Shown: one piece after another, positions 10,827 to 21,834 of the stretch
Layout of the letters: each line of letters starts with the position of its first letter
Position numbering within the stretch: position 1 is the first letter of the stretch
DNA from: Cervus elaphus
Taxonomy: Eukaryota > Chordata > Mammalia > Artiodactyla > Cervidae
Length of the DNA stretch: 64,000 nt
Assembly (NCBI RefSeq): GCF_910594005.1
Contig: NC_057832.1
Span: 105,597,152 to 105,661,151, forward strand
Direction: 5' to 3'
Notes under the pieces: model-generated
The model's database searches: none
Told to the model about the DNA's origin: nothing
What the model saw: only the letters and a program-made list of their open reading frames with translations
Translations under genes and position numbers: made by a program

Positions 10827-10965
10827 TTATTTCACTTTATTTTTTGGCAGCACTGCTGTGGCATGCATGCAGAACTTCTATGACCAGATATCGAACCCAT
10901 GCCCCCTGCAGTGGAAATGCGGAGTCTTAACCATTGGACCATCAGGCAAGTCCTTATTTCACTTT
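10827..10965 (-). mobile_element. CHR-type tRNA-derived SINE in L1
   Basis: Minus-strand CHR-2-like SINE at 10839-10953 (ends GGACTTGCCTGATGG on minus). A perfect 12-bp TSD TTATTTCACTTT lies at 10827-10838 and 10954-10965. CHR SINEs are known from cetartiodactyls and predate the Bov-tA family. Confidence 0.88.
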
Positions 10966-11072
10966 TTATACCAAAATATATACTGCATGAAGTCACAATT
11001 TAAGTGTAGAAGTAAAATTATAAAAATAATAGAAGCAAATAAGGGTGAATATTTTTATAACCATACAGTGGT

Positions 11073-11156
11073 TGCATAATATATTGCATATATTGCAATA
11101 ATATAATATTGCAATAGTATATATTGCATAATATAATATTAAATATAATATTAAAA
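11073..11156. repeat. AT-rich imperfect repeat with TATTGCA motifs
   Basis: About 84 bp built from repeated TATTGCA/TGCAATA and ATAATATT blocks, largely self-complementary. It is a local low-complexity expansion inside L1 sequence. Confidence 0.75.
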
Positions 11157-12654
11157 TAAGAAATCATGAGGAAAAGATGGATATACTTGACTATATAAAA
11201 AGTTAAAACTCTTGGGGGAAATCCATAGACAAAGTAAAGAAAAAAGAAAAACTAGGAAAAATTATTTGCAATTTGCATGACAGAGTTAGTATCTCTATTA
11301 GCTAAAGAAGTTTTATAAACTGATGTTATAGAAAAGACAGATAGCCCAACAAAAAAATGGATAAAGATGGGTAGGCAGTTCCTAGAACAATAAATGAAAT
11401 GGCCAATCAGCCTGTGAGGAATTCAGTCTCTCTATGAACAAAATGCTAATTGAAACAACTTCATTTTTTAATTTATCAGGTTGGCAAAAATTGAAAGATT
11501 GATAATATCCATTTTGGGAGAGGGTGAATGAGAGTACCCAGTACAGTCTTTTTAGAGTGTGATCTGGTACCATCAAAATGTAAATGTGCGTATTTTTTGA
11601 CCAAGCAAATCTACTTTTGGCTCTTCAGCCTACATGAATTGGACAATTATTAAAGGATATAGATATAAGATGTGTAGACCTCATTGGTGATAATAAAAAC
11701 TTTGAAATACCTCAAATGTTTCTTAACAAGGAGATGATCAAACAAATTATGGGCCATCTAAGTGATAAAGCAATATTCATCTATTTAAATGAGTCAAGCT
11801 GTAAGTCTTGATTTGGAAAACTGTTCGTGATACTGTTATGTGAAAAAAGCAAGTTCCAGAGCAGTTTAAGTGACATGGTCTCATCTTATGAAAATAAGTA
11901 AATAAATTACATTGGTAGATATGGTTATAAATGATTAGGAAAAGTTCTGAAAGGCTTACACAGATTTATTCAGTGTTGTCTTTTCCAGGGAGTCAAATAT
12001 TTAGCTGCTATTTTTTTACTTTTCTCTATTGTGTGTTTATTTTTAATATAGTAGCATATGTCTACATATGGTTGGTAGTAAAAATTGTATATTGCCATAT
12101 TGGTAAAGATGGACTTAACATAATTATGAGTGCAAAATATGTTCCTTACGTCAAAATCATCTGCCCAGGACTTCCAGCATCATCCCTTCCTATCTTAACA
12201 TCACACTATGTGTAATTAGAAAATAAATGAAATAACGTCTTACTGTTTGATAAACTGTTAAGCAAATATCACATCCTTTGGCTCCCACTGTTTTCTGACA
12301 TGTAAATAGATGTGTCAAGTTGTCACAGAGTCCCCTTCTTTAATAACAGAAGCCAATATTTTATAAATCTTTGGATAATGTAGAAGCAGCAGGATACATA
12401 AACTAGTTTTGATTTATGTGAGATATGCAAAGATAAAATAGCAGAAAGATTGAGCAAAGAAAACAAAGCAGGGACTGTGGATGATGATGTTTTATAAGTT
12501 CGCTATGCAAGAGAAGGCAGCTCTGAGTAAGGAACAGACCTGTATGTATTCCTTACCCTAAGGAATATACCTGTAACTATTGCTGCCTCCTGTTATCTTG
12601 TTCTTATTTGTTTGATGTTTTTGGTGAGCATTCTACTTAAACCTGCAAAGTACT

Positions 12655-12960
12655 TGTGAAAATTCATATACAATTTGTACATATACACACATATTAAGTA
12701 GTATATATATAATATGAATTCAAAGTTATTTAAATTAGCTTTTTGTAATCATGAAAAACTTTAAATAACTCATATTTATATGTGTGTATATTACCTGTGC
12801 ATATAGCTCTGCATCTATACATGAATATATGCACAGAAGGTAATCGAGGATCTACGTCAATCTACTGACAGTGGTTGGCTTGGTGTGGGTGGGTTTATGG
12901 ATTTTATTTTTTAATGTTCATTTTAGTTGCTTGAAGTTTCTAATTGTTCTGTAATGAGCA
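12655..12960 (+). mobile_element. L1 3' UTR end
   Basis: 12840-12960 resembles the terminal part of an old L1 3' UTR ('gacagtggttggcttggtgtgggtggg ... tctgtaatgagca'). The BovB at 12962 inserted just at this end. The stretch 12250-12655 shows no repeat that I recognise. Confidence 0.55.
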
Positions 12961-13383
12961 TTGTTGCTGTTCAGTCGATAAGTTGTGTCTGACTCTTTGC
13001 AACCCCATGGACTGCAGCATGCCAGGCTTCCTTGACCTTTACTATCTCCTGGAGTTTGCTCAAATTCATGTCCATTGAGTTAGTGATGCTATCTAACCAT
13101 CTCATGCTCTGCCATCCTCTTCTTCTGACTTCAGTCTTTCCCAGCATCATCAGGGTCTTTTCCAGTGAGTCAGTTCTTCTCATCAGGTGGTCAAAGTATT
13201 GGAGCTTCAGCATCAGTCCTTCCCATGAATATTCAGGATTGATTTCCTTTCCAGTCCTTCAGGATTGATTGACTGGTTTGATCTCCTTGCTGTCTAAGGG
13301 ACTCTCAGGCGTTTTCTCCAGCACCACAGTTCGAAAGCGTCAATTCTTTGCCACTCAGTCTTCTTTATGGTCCAAATGAACAT
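12953..13383 (-). mobile_element. BovB LINE 3' fragment with TSD
   Basis: Antisense BovB 3' end at 12962-13374, 5'-truncated. TSD AATGAGCAT / AATGAACAT (one mismatch) at 12953-12961 and 13375-13383. Near 13220-13270 a short stretch around TTCAGGATTGATT occurs twice, a small internal duplication. Confidence 0.88.
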
Positions 13384-14550
13384 ATTTGCTTTATAAATAA
13401 GAAATTATTTTGAGAAAAAAGGAAGAAAAAATATGTCAATGGTGACCTTGTCCTGAGATATTTCTGGGCAGTAGTGACAGGACAGAAGCTAGGTGGCTGT
13501 GGGAGAAGATGGAATAGAGGCAGGGAGTGTGAAATAATCTTTAATAATCTGGAGTGAGGGGAAGAAGATAAAGTCAAGAGAGAGAAGCTGAAGGCACAAG
13601 AGAGAAGCTGGAAATTGAAGAGTCAAGGGGAGGTTTCTGCTGCTTGCCTAAGCATGTCTGTCTGTCTGTCCATGGGACATCAGCGCTCATGGCAGGTTTT
13701 CTTAAAAGCAGTCTTACTCTTGTTTTTCATTGTCCCTTTAAATCTGCTGCAGGGACTGATCATTTCTTCAGTTCCTCTTACTTAAAATTCTGAGTCATGG
13801 TAGGTCACAGTCTTAGTCTCAATTCATGTAGAATATCTGCTCCAAGATACCTTACAACACTCTGAAGCTGCTTTATTGTTCGGTCTTCTCCCCGCTGCCC
13901 TCACAGCAAGCTGGCCCCTTGCTTTGATGGTGGGGGCAGGCGTAACCCTCCTCTTTCCTGCTCCCTGCCACATCCACACTTTCCCCTCATTCCCTGCTTG
14001 CCAGTTGAGCTTCTCTCGGGTGGGGTCTTCCCCCTGCACCTCTTCAGCTGGCCTTGTCCCATCTCCCAAACCCACCTCCACCTTCCAGTACTGCTCAGAG
14101 TCTCTTACTTCTGGGGTCCTCTTTTTGGGGAGCCTCTCCCTGAGCAGAAATCTTGGTCTGGTCCTAAGTTTGGTCCCAGGAGAGAGTTACTTCCCAGACC
14201 CAGTCTTCTACCCTGCTGCCCTGATCTTCTCAGGCATGAGTAGGTCCAGGTCTTCCCAGTGCCCAACTGCAGGGGACATTCATTCATATCTTCATGCTGT
14301 TCCCTTCAAGCATACGCACTAGGCTTGAAGAGAAGGCAGAGATCCTCTTCATCCTTGGGGTCTGAGACCCACAGCATTCTAATGCTCTACTCAAGACTCG
14401 ACTCAAAACCCCATTCCATTGAGTCTTCATCTGTCTGCTGAATGAGAGGATTTAAAAGACATATACTGGTTTTTGGTTACCCTACTTTGAGATTTTGCAT
14501 ATATCCTAGCACATCCTTTGGAATGTAGATTTGGTATTATGTTGGTGCTT
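13384..14550. other. Single-copy DNA with an unassigned 148-codon frame
   Basis: No repeat recognised. The plus frame 13876-14322 is open for 148 codons and another overlaps it at 13998-14243. Composition is Pro/Ser/Leu-rich, with no domain, signal peptide or flanking splice pattern that I can support, so I do not call a gene. Confidence 0.4.
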
Positions 14551-15289
14551 CACAGTCCCAACTTCTTTTTTTTAATTAATTAATTATTTTTTTTTGGGCT
14601 GTGTCCCATGTGATTGCAGCCATGAAATTAAAAGATGCTTACTCCTTGGAAGGAAAGTTATGACCAACCTAGACAGCATATTAAAAAGTAGAGACATTAC
14701 TTTGCCAACAAAGGTCCATCTAGTCAAGGCTATGGTTTTCCCAGTAGTCATGTATGGATGTGAGAGTTGGACTATAAAGAAAGCTGAGTGCCGAAGAATT
14801 GATGCTTTTGAACTGTGGTGTTGGAGAAGACTCTTGAAAGTCCCTTGGACAGCAAGGAGATCCAAACAGTCCATCTTAAAGGAAATCAGTCCTGAATATT
14901 CCTGAATATTCACTGGAATATTCACTGAAACTCCAATACTTTGGCCACCTGATGCAAAGAGCTGACTCATTGGAAAAGACCCTGATGCTGGGAAAGATTG
15001 AAGGCAGGAGGAGAAGGGGACGACAGAGGATGAGATGGTTGGATGGCATCACCGACTCAATGGACATGAGTTTGGGTGGACTCTGGGAGTTGGTGATGGA
15101 CAGGGAGGCCTGGCGTGCTGCAGCTCATGGGGTCGCAAAGAGTTGGACATGACTGAGCGACTGAATTGAACTGAACTGAACATGTGGGATCTCAGTTCTC
15201 TGACCAGGGATTGAACCTTTGCCCCATGCACTGGAATCACCAAATCTCAACCCCTGGACCACCAGGTAAGTCCCACAGTCCCAACTTCT
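14551..15289 (-). mobile_element. CHR-type SINE split by a BovB insertion
   Basis: The CHR-2-like SINE lies at 14567-14612 and 15181-15273, minus strand. A 16-bp perfect TSD CACAGTCCCAACTTCT brackets the whole structure (14551-14566, 15274-15289). The left part includes (TTAA)n and poly(T), the SINE tail. A BovB 3' piece interrupts it. Confidence 0.9.
14607..15186 (+). mobile_element. BovB LINE 3' fragment inside the CHR SINE
   Basis: Plus-strand BovB at 14613-15180, ending in the GAACTGAACTGAA tail, with TSD CATGTG at 14607-14612 and 15181-15186. The frame at 14594-14905 encodes the C-terminal BovB region (VHLVKAMVFPVVMYGCES). At 14891-14930 the block CCTGAATATT is duplicated and a related block follows, replacing the usual sequence; a local rearrangement. 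Confidence 0.92.
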
Positions 15290-15553
15290 AAAATAACATT
15301 TTGTTATATACAAATGATGATGAGCCACAGCTAATACAGATGGAGAAGCTGAAGATGCAGAAGAGGGGCCAGTGGAATTGGGGTCCACAACTTTGGTGGG
15401 GTATTGGTCTAGGGGGAAGAGGGTCTCTTTCCCTTGTGAGAGAAGGGCAGGAAGAAGGCAAGTCTTAGATTAATGGAGGCAGGCAAGGAGTTGATAGAAC
15501 CCTCCTGTGATGACTTCTATTTCCTCCATGAAGCAGGAGAGCAGAGATTTATT
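15290..15553. other. Spacer between inverted BovB copies
   Basis: No repeat or gene recognised. It forms most of the loop between the plus BovB (14613-15180) and the minus BovB (15562-17705). Confidence 0.5.
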
Positions 15554-17713
15554 AGAAGCATCAGTTCAGTTCAGTTCAGTAGCTCAGTCATGTCTGACTC
15601 TGTGTGACCCCACGGACTGCAGCACACCAGGTCTCCCTGTCCATCACCAACTCCCAGAGTTTACTCAAACTCATGCCCATTGAGTCGGTGATGCCATCCA
15701 ACCATCTCATCCTCTGTCGTCCCCTTCTTCTCCTGCCCTCAATCTTTCCCAGCATCAGGGCCTTTTCCAATGAGTCAACTCTTCACATGAGGTGGCCAAA
15801 GTATTGGAGTTTCAGCTTCAACATCAGTCCTTCCAATGAATATTCAGGACCAATTTCCTTTAGGATGGACTGGTTGGATCTTTTTGCAGTCCAAGGGACT
15901 CTCAAGAGTCTTCTCCAACACCACAGTTCAAAAGCATCAATTTTTTCGGCACTCAGCTTTCTTTATAAACCAACTCTCACATCCATACATGACTATTGGA
16001 AAAAGCATATCCTTGACTAGATGGACCTTTGTTGGCAAAGTAATGTCTCTACTTTTCAATATGCTGTCTAGGTTGGTCATAACTTTTCTTCTAAGGAGTA
16101 AACATCTTTTGATTTCATGGCTGCAGTCACCATCCACAGTGATTTTGGAGCCCCCCAAAATAAAGTCTGTCACTGTTTTCACTGTTTCCCCATCTATTTC
16201 TCATGAAGTGATGGGACCAGATGCCATGATCTTAGTTTTCTGAATGTTGAACTTTAAGCCAACTTTTTCACTCTCCTCTTTCATTTTTATCAAGAGGCTC
16301 TTTAGTTCTTCTTTGCTTTCTGCCACAACGGTGGTGTCGTCTGCATATCTGAGATTATAGATATTTCTCTGGGCAATCTTGATTCCAACTTGTGCTTCAT
16401 CCAGCCCAGCATTTCTCATGATGTATTCTGCATATAAGTTAAATAAGCAGGGTGACAATATACAACTTTGACATACTCCTTTCCCGATTTGGAACCAGTC
16501 TGTTGTTCCATGTCCAGTTCTAACTGTTGCTTCCTGACCTGCATACGGATTTCTCAGGAGGCAGGTCAGGTGATCTGGTATTCCCATCTCTTTCAGGATT
16601 TTCCACAGTTTGTTGTGATCCACACAGTCAAAGGCTTTGGCATAGTCAATAAAGCATAAATAGATGTTTTTCTGGAACTCTCTTGCTTTTTCAATGATCC
16701 AACAGGTGTTGACAATCTGATCTCCGGTTCCTCTGCCTTTTCTAAATCCAGCTTGAACATCTGGAAGTTCACGGTTCATGTACTGTTGAAGCATGGCTTG
16801 GAGAATTTTGAACATTACTTTACTAGCGTGTGAGATGAGTGCAATTGTGTGGTAGTTTGAGCATTCCTTGGCATTGCCTTTCTTAGGGATTGGAATGAAA
16901 ACTGACCTTTTCCAGTCCTGTGGCCACTGCTGAGTTTTCCAAATTTGCTGGCATACTGTGTGCAGCACTTTAACAGCATCATCTTTTAGGATTTGAAATA
17001 GCTCAACTGGAATTCCATCACCTTCACTAGCTTTGTTCATAGTGATGCTTCCTAAGGCCCACTTGACTTCACATTCCAGGATGTCTGGCTCTAGGTGAGT
17101 GATCACACCATCATGATTATCTGGGTCGTGAAGATCTTTTTTGTATAGTTCTGTGTTTTGCCCCCTCTTCTTAATATCTTCTGCTTCTGTTAGGTCCATA
17201 CCATTTCTGTCCTTTATTGAGCCCATCTTAGCATGAAATGTTCCCTTGGTATCTCTGATTTTCTTGAAGAGATCTCTCGTCTTTCCCATTCTATTGTTTT
17301 TCTTTATTTCTTTCAATTGATAACTGAGTAAGGCTTTCTTACCTCTTCTTGTATTCTTTGGAACTCTGCATTCAAATTGGTATCTCTCTCCTTTTCTCCT
17401 TTGCTTTTCACTTCTCTTCTTTTCACAGCTATATGTAAGGCCTCCTCAGACAGCCATTTTGCTTTTTTGCATTTCTTTTTCTTGGGGATGGTCTTGATCC
17501 CTGTCTCCTGTACAATGTCATGAGCCTCCATCCATAGTTCATCAGGCACTCTGTCTATCAGATCTAATCCCTTGAATCTATTTGTCACTTCCACTGTCCA
17601 ATCATAAGGGATTTGATTTAGATCATACCTGAATGGTCTAGTGGTTTTCCCTACTTTCGTCAATTTAAGTCTGAATTTGGCAATAAGGAGTTCATGACCT
17701 GAGCCAGAAGCAT
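15554..17713 (-). mobile_element. BovB LINE, 2.1 kb, 5'-truncated
   Basis: Minus-strand BovB at 15562-17705 with an 8-bp TSD AGAAGCAT (15554-15561, 17706-17713). It begins with the (CTGAA)n tail, then the C-terminal region, the reverse transcriptase and part of the upstream linker. It keeps the longest open reverse-transcriptase frame in the window but has at least one nonsense change and frameshifts. Confidence 0.93.
16201..17316 (-). pseudogene. BovB reverse transcriptase, broken
   Basis: A 371-codon frame carrying most of an RTE-type reverse transcriptase, the enzyme that copies LINE RNA at a nicked target site. Visible motifs: fingers region SVFIPIPKKGNAKECSNY (about 138-155), palm motif with FIDYAKAFD (222-230), GVCQSCILSP (280-289; other copies here have GVRQS or similar) and the catalytic YADD at 324-327. 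The frame ends after IMASGPITS because a TGG-type codon is TGA; the C-terminal region continues past the stop at 15937-16182. The N-terminal endonuclease is absent through 5' truncation. It is a dead copy, not a host gene. Confidence 0.85.
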
Positions 17714-17867
17714 AGTGAAGGGAAGAAAATGACAGAATCAGTCTGAATAACTTGTATGATGGAATTCCTCGGGGATTTCCAGTCCAACGTGAAGTTGTGA
17801 AACCCCCTACTACAGCGTGGGCTGCTGAAAGGGCTGCTGAGTTCCTCCTGCGTAAGGAGAAGTCATG

Positions 17868-17985
17868 GAGGAGGAAATGGCTCCCACTCCAGTATTCTTG
17901 CCTGGAGAATCCCACAGACGGAGGAGCCTGGCAGGCTACAGTCCATAGGGTCTCAGAGAGCCGGACATGACTGAGTGACTAACGC
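17868..17985 (+). mobile_element. Bov-A type SINE unit
   Basis: Plus-strand Bov-A body ('cactccagtattcttgcctgg ... gactgagtgactaac'). The tRNA-like head is missing; the preceding 17714-17867 is not a repeat I recognise. A 200-codon minus frame (17313-17915) is a chance fusion across this piece and the BovB. Confidence 0.8.
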
Positions 17986-18820
17986 ATACACACAGACAAG
18001 AAGTCGAGGTTAACGCTTCCTGGCTGGGCTGTCTCTATGGCTTTCCTACAAGAGAGGACAGATTAGAGAGTACAGATACCAAAGGAAGTAGAGTATAACA
18101 TGATGAAGGAAGACCAGAAAAGCCCAAAGATAGCAAGCCTCCCTGGATTAGAGAGGAACTTTTATCTTTGCAAATAGACTCAGTTTAGGTTTGAATGCCC
18201 TGAGTCACAAAAGCCCCAACAATTCACTAACCCACACCCCTGGAATCCTCTAGCTCAAAATAGGAAGGTGGTATGAAAGAGCAGTCATGGTGTGGTCCAC
18301 AATGACTGACTACAGCAGGGAATAGAGGAAGCCCTTCAGGCTTTTTCAGGCTCAGTACACTTGATTGTTCAAACTTGGTAGACTCTCTTGATTTTGTTTC
18401 AGAGGAGTATGTTGATATCCATGATTGGCAGTGAAACTTTCTCATGTCTCAAACACCTTTATCTCTATTGGATGGTAAAGGTCCTTGGGGCATTATTATT
18501 AAGTTGGTATCACAAATGACCAAATGCTTTAACAGCACCTTTAACTGTAGGAGATACAATTATAAGGACTGAAACTAATGTTTCCCCAAGGCCAGAGGAA
18601 GAGGAGACGAGAAATAGAAAGTGAAGCATAAAGTATTTTCTCAAAGCTAAATGGCTACTTACAATTAAGGGGAATTAATCGAGATTAACAAGCTAAAATT
18701 TTAAGTAGGGAGCCTTTGGCAGCATATCCTTAAATAAATCACGTGGGCAAGTGCTATGAAGCCTAAGGGATGGGCTAGTCTTTTTAATAATGTGTCTTCA
18801 AAGTTGGGGGGGTTCTACTG
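17986..18820. other. Single-copy DNA, nothing recognised
   Basis: No repeat family or coding signature seen. Confidence 0.4.
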
Positions 18821-18823
18821 AGA

Positions 18824-19011
18824 ATAGAACTCAGCCATGTCCAACTCTTTGCCACCCCATGGACTACAAAGTCCATGGGAATTCTCCAGGCCAGAATACT
18901 GGAGTGGGTAGCTGTTGCCTCCACCAGGGGATCTTCCCAACCCAGGGATCGAACCCAGGTCTCCTGCATTGCAGGTGGTTTCTTTACAGTCTGAGCCACC
19001 AGGGAAGCCCT
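18824..19011 (-). mobile_element. Bov-tA SINE
   Basis: Minus-strand Bov-tA, head at about 19010 (GGGCTTCCCTGGTGGCTCAG on minus). Possible TSD CTGAGAATA / CTGAGAGTA. Confidence 0.88.
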
Positions 19012-19805
19012 GAGAGTATCCACTCTAAGTTGTCCCCAGAACTTTCAGGGATTTTCATGGGGCAATTAGGCCACCAAGAAGCCATTTGAAAAGGGTATGA
19101 AACCAAAAATTAATATCTAAGGTGGAACTTTGCTTTTTCTTTGGAACTCCTTATTCCAGACTTGTCATCCTGGGGAGACAGAGGGGTGGGTCCCTGACAC
19201 TATTGCACTGAGTGTGTGAACATGATCAGCGTGTGATTTTCTCTAAAGAAATCAGAATTTTCAAACTGAACACAGTGAAGTGTATTCTAGGGATTCTTCA
19301 AAGTGTTGCCACTCATAAGGGCAACTCTTTAAAGACAGTGGAAATAAAGGAAAGGACACAGATTTCCTCAATAAGGATCAAAGCTTTTTGATTGCAATCC
19401 CGTTAAACTCTCCGGTGCTAATTACTGCCTGGATGTATTCAGCCTCGAAGCCCCTGAAGTTTGCCAGCTTGAGCTTGTGAGGTACTCCATTTTAATGTTT
19501 CAAAATCTCTTAAATAACCACAAAGGCAACTGTTTATCTCAATCTTCCCTTCAAACACCTGCTTACTGATACTTGATTATGTGTTTTGAGACTTGTGATT
19601 GAGTCTAACACCTGGCTGATGAGGCTGACGTTGGGTCATGTTTTGAAATGCAATCTTACTATTTCGTGCGTCATTCCAGACTACAGTGCATACCTCCAAA
19701 CTCTTGTTGTTTTTAAAAGATAACCGTTAGAGAGTAATGGCTTGTTTTCACTGAAGAGGTAATGAACTTTAAAATGCTTACAGTCTGATGCGGCCTTGTT
19801 CTTTA
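19012..19805. other. Single-copy DNA, nothing recognised
   Basis: No repeat or gene that I can support. Confidence 0.4.
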
Positions 19806-19965
19806 AAACAGTGGGTTTCAAAGTGTGGTGCTGGTGATGGGGGTGGGTGAGGGGGGCAGGGGACCTACCATGAATTCCTACAAGACTTACCGAATCAGAA
19901 TCTCTGTCGTGGGGCCCTGGATTGACATTTTGAACTCATTCCCTATGTTGAGAAATGCTGCTTTA
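19806..19965. mobile_element. MER5A-like hAT-Charlie remnant
   Basis: 'cagtgggtttcaaagtgtggtgct' at the left and 'aatcagaatctctg' with 'ggggccctgga' in the middle resemble MER5A. Strongly diverged. Confidence 0.55.
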
Positions 19966-20199
19966 AGAGAAGGAAGCTTTCAGCTGGGTCCTCAGTAGGA
20001 GCTTTCTGGGTAGAAACTTCTGGTTCCTTACCTGTGAAATGTCTCTGAACTAGAGCCAAGAAGTTTCTGGCTGTTCCCTCGGAGAGTGCCAAGCGTGCGT
20101 GGGAGACCTCACCTTTCTCCTTGATGGGCAGTGGCCCTGTGCTCAAGGGTCTGAGAGGGGAGGAGATGTGCCCTTGGGCCCGTGATGGGCGCCCACATT

Positions 20200-20320
20200 C
20201 CCCTTTTGTTTACAGTTGAGACAACTAAGGCCAGGGAAAGTAAAAGGACTGACTGAAGGTCACTGAGTGCAGAGCTGAGGCTAGAGCCTGGGATCACAGC
20301 CCCTGCCTCTTGCTCCCAGG
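20200..20320 (-). mobile_element. MIR SINE remnant
   Basis: Antisense MIR core: 'tttacagttgagacaactaaggccagg', then 'ggtcactgagtgcagagctgaggctagagcctggga'. Confidence 0.75.
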
Positions 20321-20864
20321 CCATGGAGTGAGGCCTCTGTAAGAGGCTAGGTCCCTCCAGAACCCCTCCCCATCCTTTCCCCCAGTGCCCAGGAGGCTGA
20401 CCTGCTTAACCTACAGCTGGAGCATCCTTCTTTCCGTCTTCTGGCTGGGTTTGGGAAACAGGGAGAAGGAGCCTGTGGATGGATGTGTGGTGGGCTGGCC
20501 TGAGGGCACCCGTCAGTCTGGAGAAGGGAAGAGCCTGTCCAGCCCTCCCAGTCTGCCCGGTTTCCCAGGATTTGGGACTTTCAGTGCTAAAATCTGGACA
20601 GTCCCAGGCAAACTGGAGTGGAGAAACACCTTTAAAATTTTACTGAAGAACCGCTTGAGCAGGCTCAGGACTGTGGTTATCATGGAGGTGTAATTTTTGT
20701 TGCCATTTAAAAAATAGCCACATAATTAATTTTTTTTTTTTATTAAAAAATGAGACTCTGACCTCTGCTTGTTCATCAGGGATGAGGGCACAGTTCTTGA
20801 GGTGCTAGCCAACTATGTTCTGCCTTTGCCTGGCAAAGTAGTAAAGCCATTCTTTCCTTCTTCT

Positions 20865-20893
20865 CCATAAAAAAAAAGAGAGAGAGAGAGACT
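20865..20893. repeat. A-run plus (AG)n microsatellite
   Basis: An A9 run is followed by about seven AG units. Confidence 0.85.
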
Positions 20894-20934
20894 GTAATAG
20901 AAAATTAAAACATTTTAAAGGGATATGTTACTAA

Positions 20935-21552
20935 GTCTTTCTGACTTGATTTCTGTCAGTTTTCTTTTCAGAGGCAGTTGTGGCCAGTTTCTTTGTGTAT
21001 GCTTCCAAAGGTATTTTATGCACATTTAAGTGCAAAAATGTATCATGTAAAACATCCAAATGGTAGCATACTGTGTTCTTTACCTTGCTTTTCTTACTTA
21101 ACAGATTTGAGATTGTTCTTCGATAGGTAACAGCTGCCTTCTTAGGGGTTGCATAGTGTTCCTTCATCTGGATTTATTGTCTTTTATAAACGTATCAAGT
21201 CACCTATTATTAGGCTTTCAGTTTGCTTCTAATTAAGTGCCATTATTAATACAAATAATGCTGCAATGAATATCCTCAAATGTCTGGGTCAAAGGGAATG
21301 TGCATTTAAAACAATGAAGTCACTTAGTCATGTCTGACTCTTTGTGACCCCATGGACTGTAGTCCTCCAAGCACCTCTGTTCACAGAACTCTCCAAGCAA
21401 GAACACTGGAGTGGGTAGCCATTTGCTTCTCCCAGGGGATCTTCCTGACCCAGGGATCAAACTCGCATCTTCTGTGTCCCCTGCATTATAGGCAGATTCT
21501 TTACCCACTGAGCAATTGGGGAAGCTGAGGCTGAACCAATTTACACTGCTCC
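20935..21552 (-). mobile_element. L1 3' region remnant
   Basis: Antisense old L1: '...aataatgctgcaatgaatat', 'ctgggtcaaagggaatgtgcattta'. A Bov-tA interrupts it at about 21310-21527, after which 'accaatttacactgctcccatcag' continues the L1. Confidence 0.65.
21309..21528 (-). mobile_element. Bov-tA SINE in L1
   Basis: Minus-strand Bov-tA, somewhat diverged; head near 21527 and tail near 21309. It separates the L1 phrases 'gtgcatttaaaa' and 'ctgaaccaatttaca'. Confidence 0.88.
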
Positions 21553-21702
21553 CATCAGTACAGATGATGGACATGAGTCAATAGACATGTGTTTGAGCAA
21601 ACTCCGGGAGATGGTGAAGGACAGGGAAGCCTGGCATGCTGCAGCCTGGCATGGGGTCGCAAATAGACATGACTGAGCGACTGAAAACAACATCAGTACA
21701 GA
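21553..21702 (+). mobile_element. Very short BovB 3' insertion with perfect TSD
   Basis: Only 126 bp of BovB 3' end (21565-21690), plus strand, flanked by a perfect 12-bp TSD CATCAGTACAGA (21553-21564, 21691-21702). Its interior has GCCTGGCATG repeated around CTGCA. It shows that little more than the BovB tail was retained at insertion. Confidence 0.9.
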
Positions 21703-21834
21703 AAAGTGCCAGAAGTGCCTCCTCCAATTCAGCTGTGGCCAAGGCTTGGTTAAACAAATATTAATTTTTGCTCCTAAGTCAGATCTTCTCCATTTTACCT
21801 CCTTACTGGTCTCTTCTCCGGCTACCCAGGCAAG

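Larger units (their letters stand above)
10650..12250 (+). mobile_element. L1 3' region remnants
   Basis: Old plus-strand L1 fragments: 10650-10838 resembles 'aacaacctaactgtccag ...', and 11160-11910 resembles the end of L1 ORF2 and its 3' UTR, with the 'gtgaaaaaagcaagttccagagcag' type of phrase near 11840. Heavily mutated, with no usable frame. A later CHR SINE interrupts it at 10839. Confidence 0.65.

Noticed and set aside
10839..10953. A tRNA gene because of the tRNA-like head
   Set aside because: It is the tRNA-derived part of a CHR SINE with TSDs; the same applies to the Bov-tA heads throughout.
13876..14322. 148-codon plus frame as a protein-coding gene
   Set aside because: Open but without a recognised domain, start context, splice sites or transcript evidence; overlapping open frames on the other strand point to GC-rich chance frames.
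17313..17915. 200-codon minus frame as a novel protein
   Set aside because: A chance fusion of BovB upstream sequence with a Bov-A SINE and unrelated flank.
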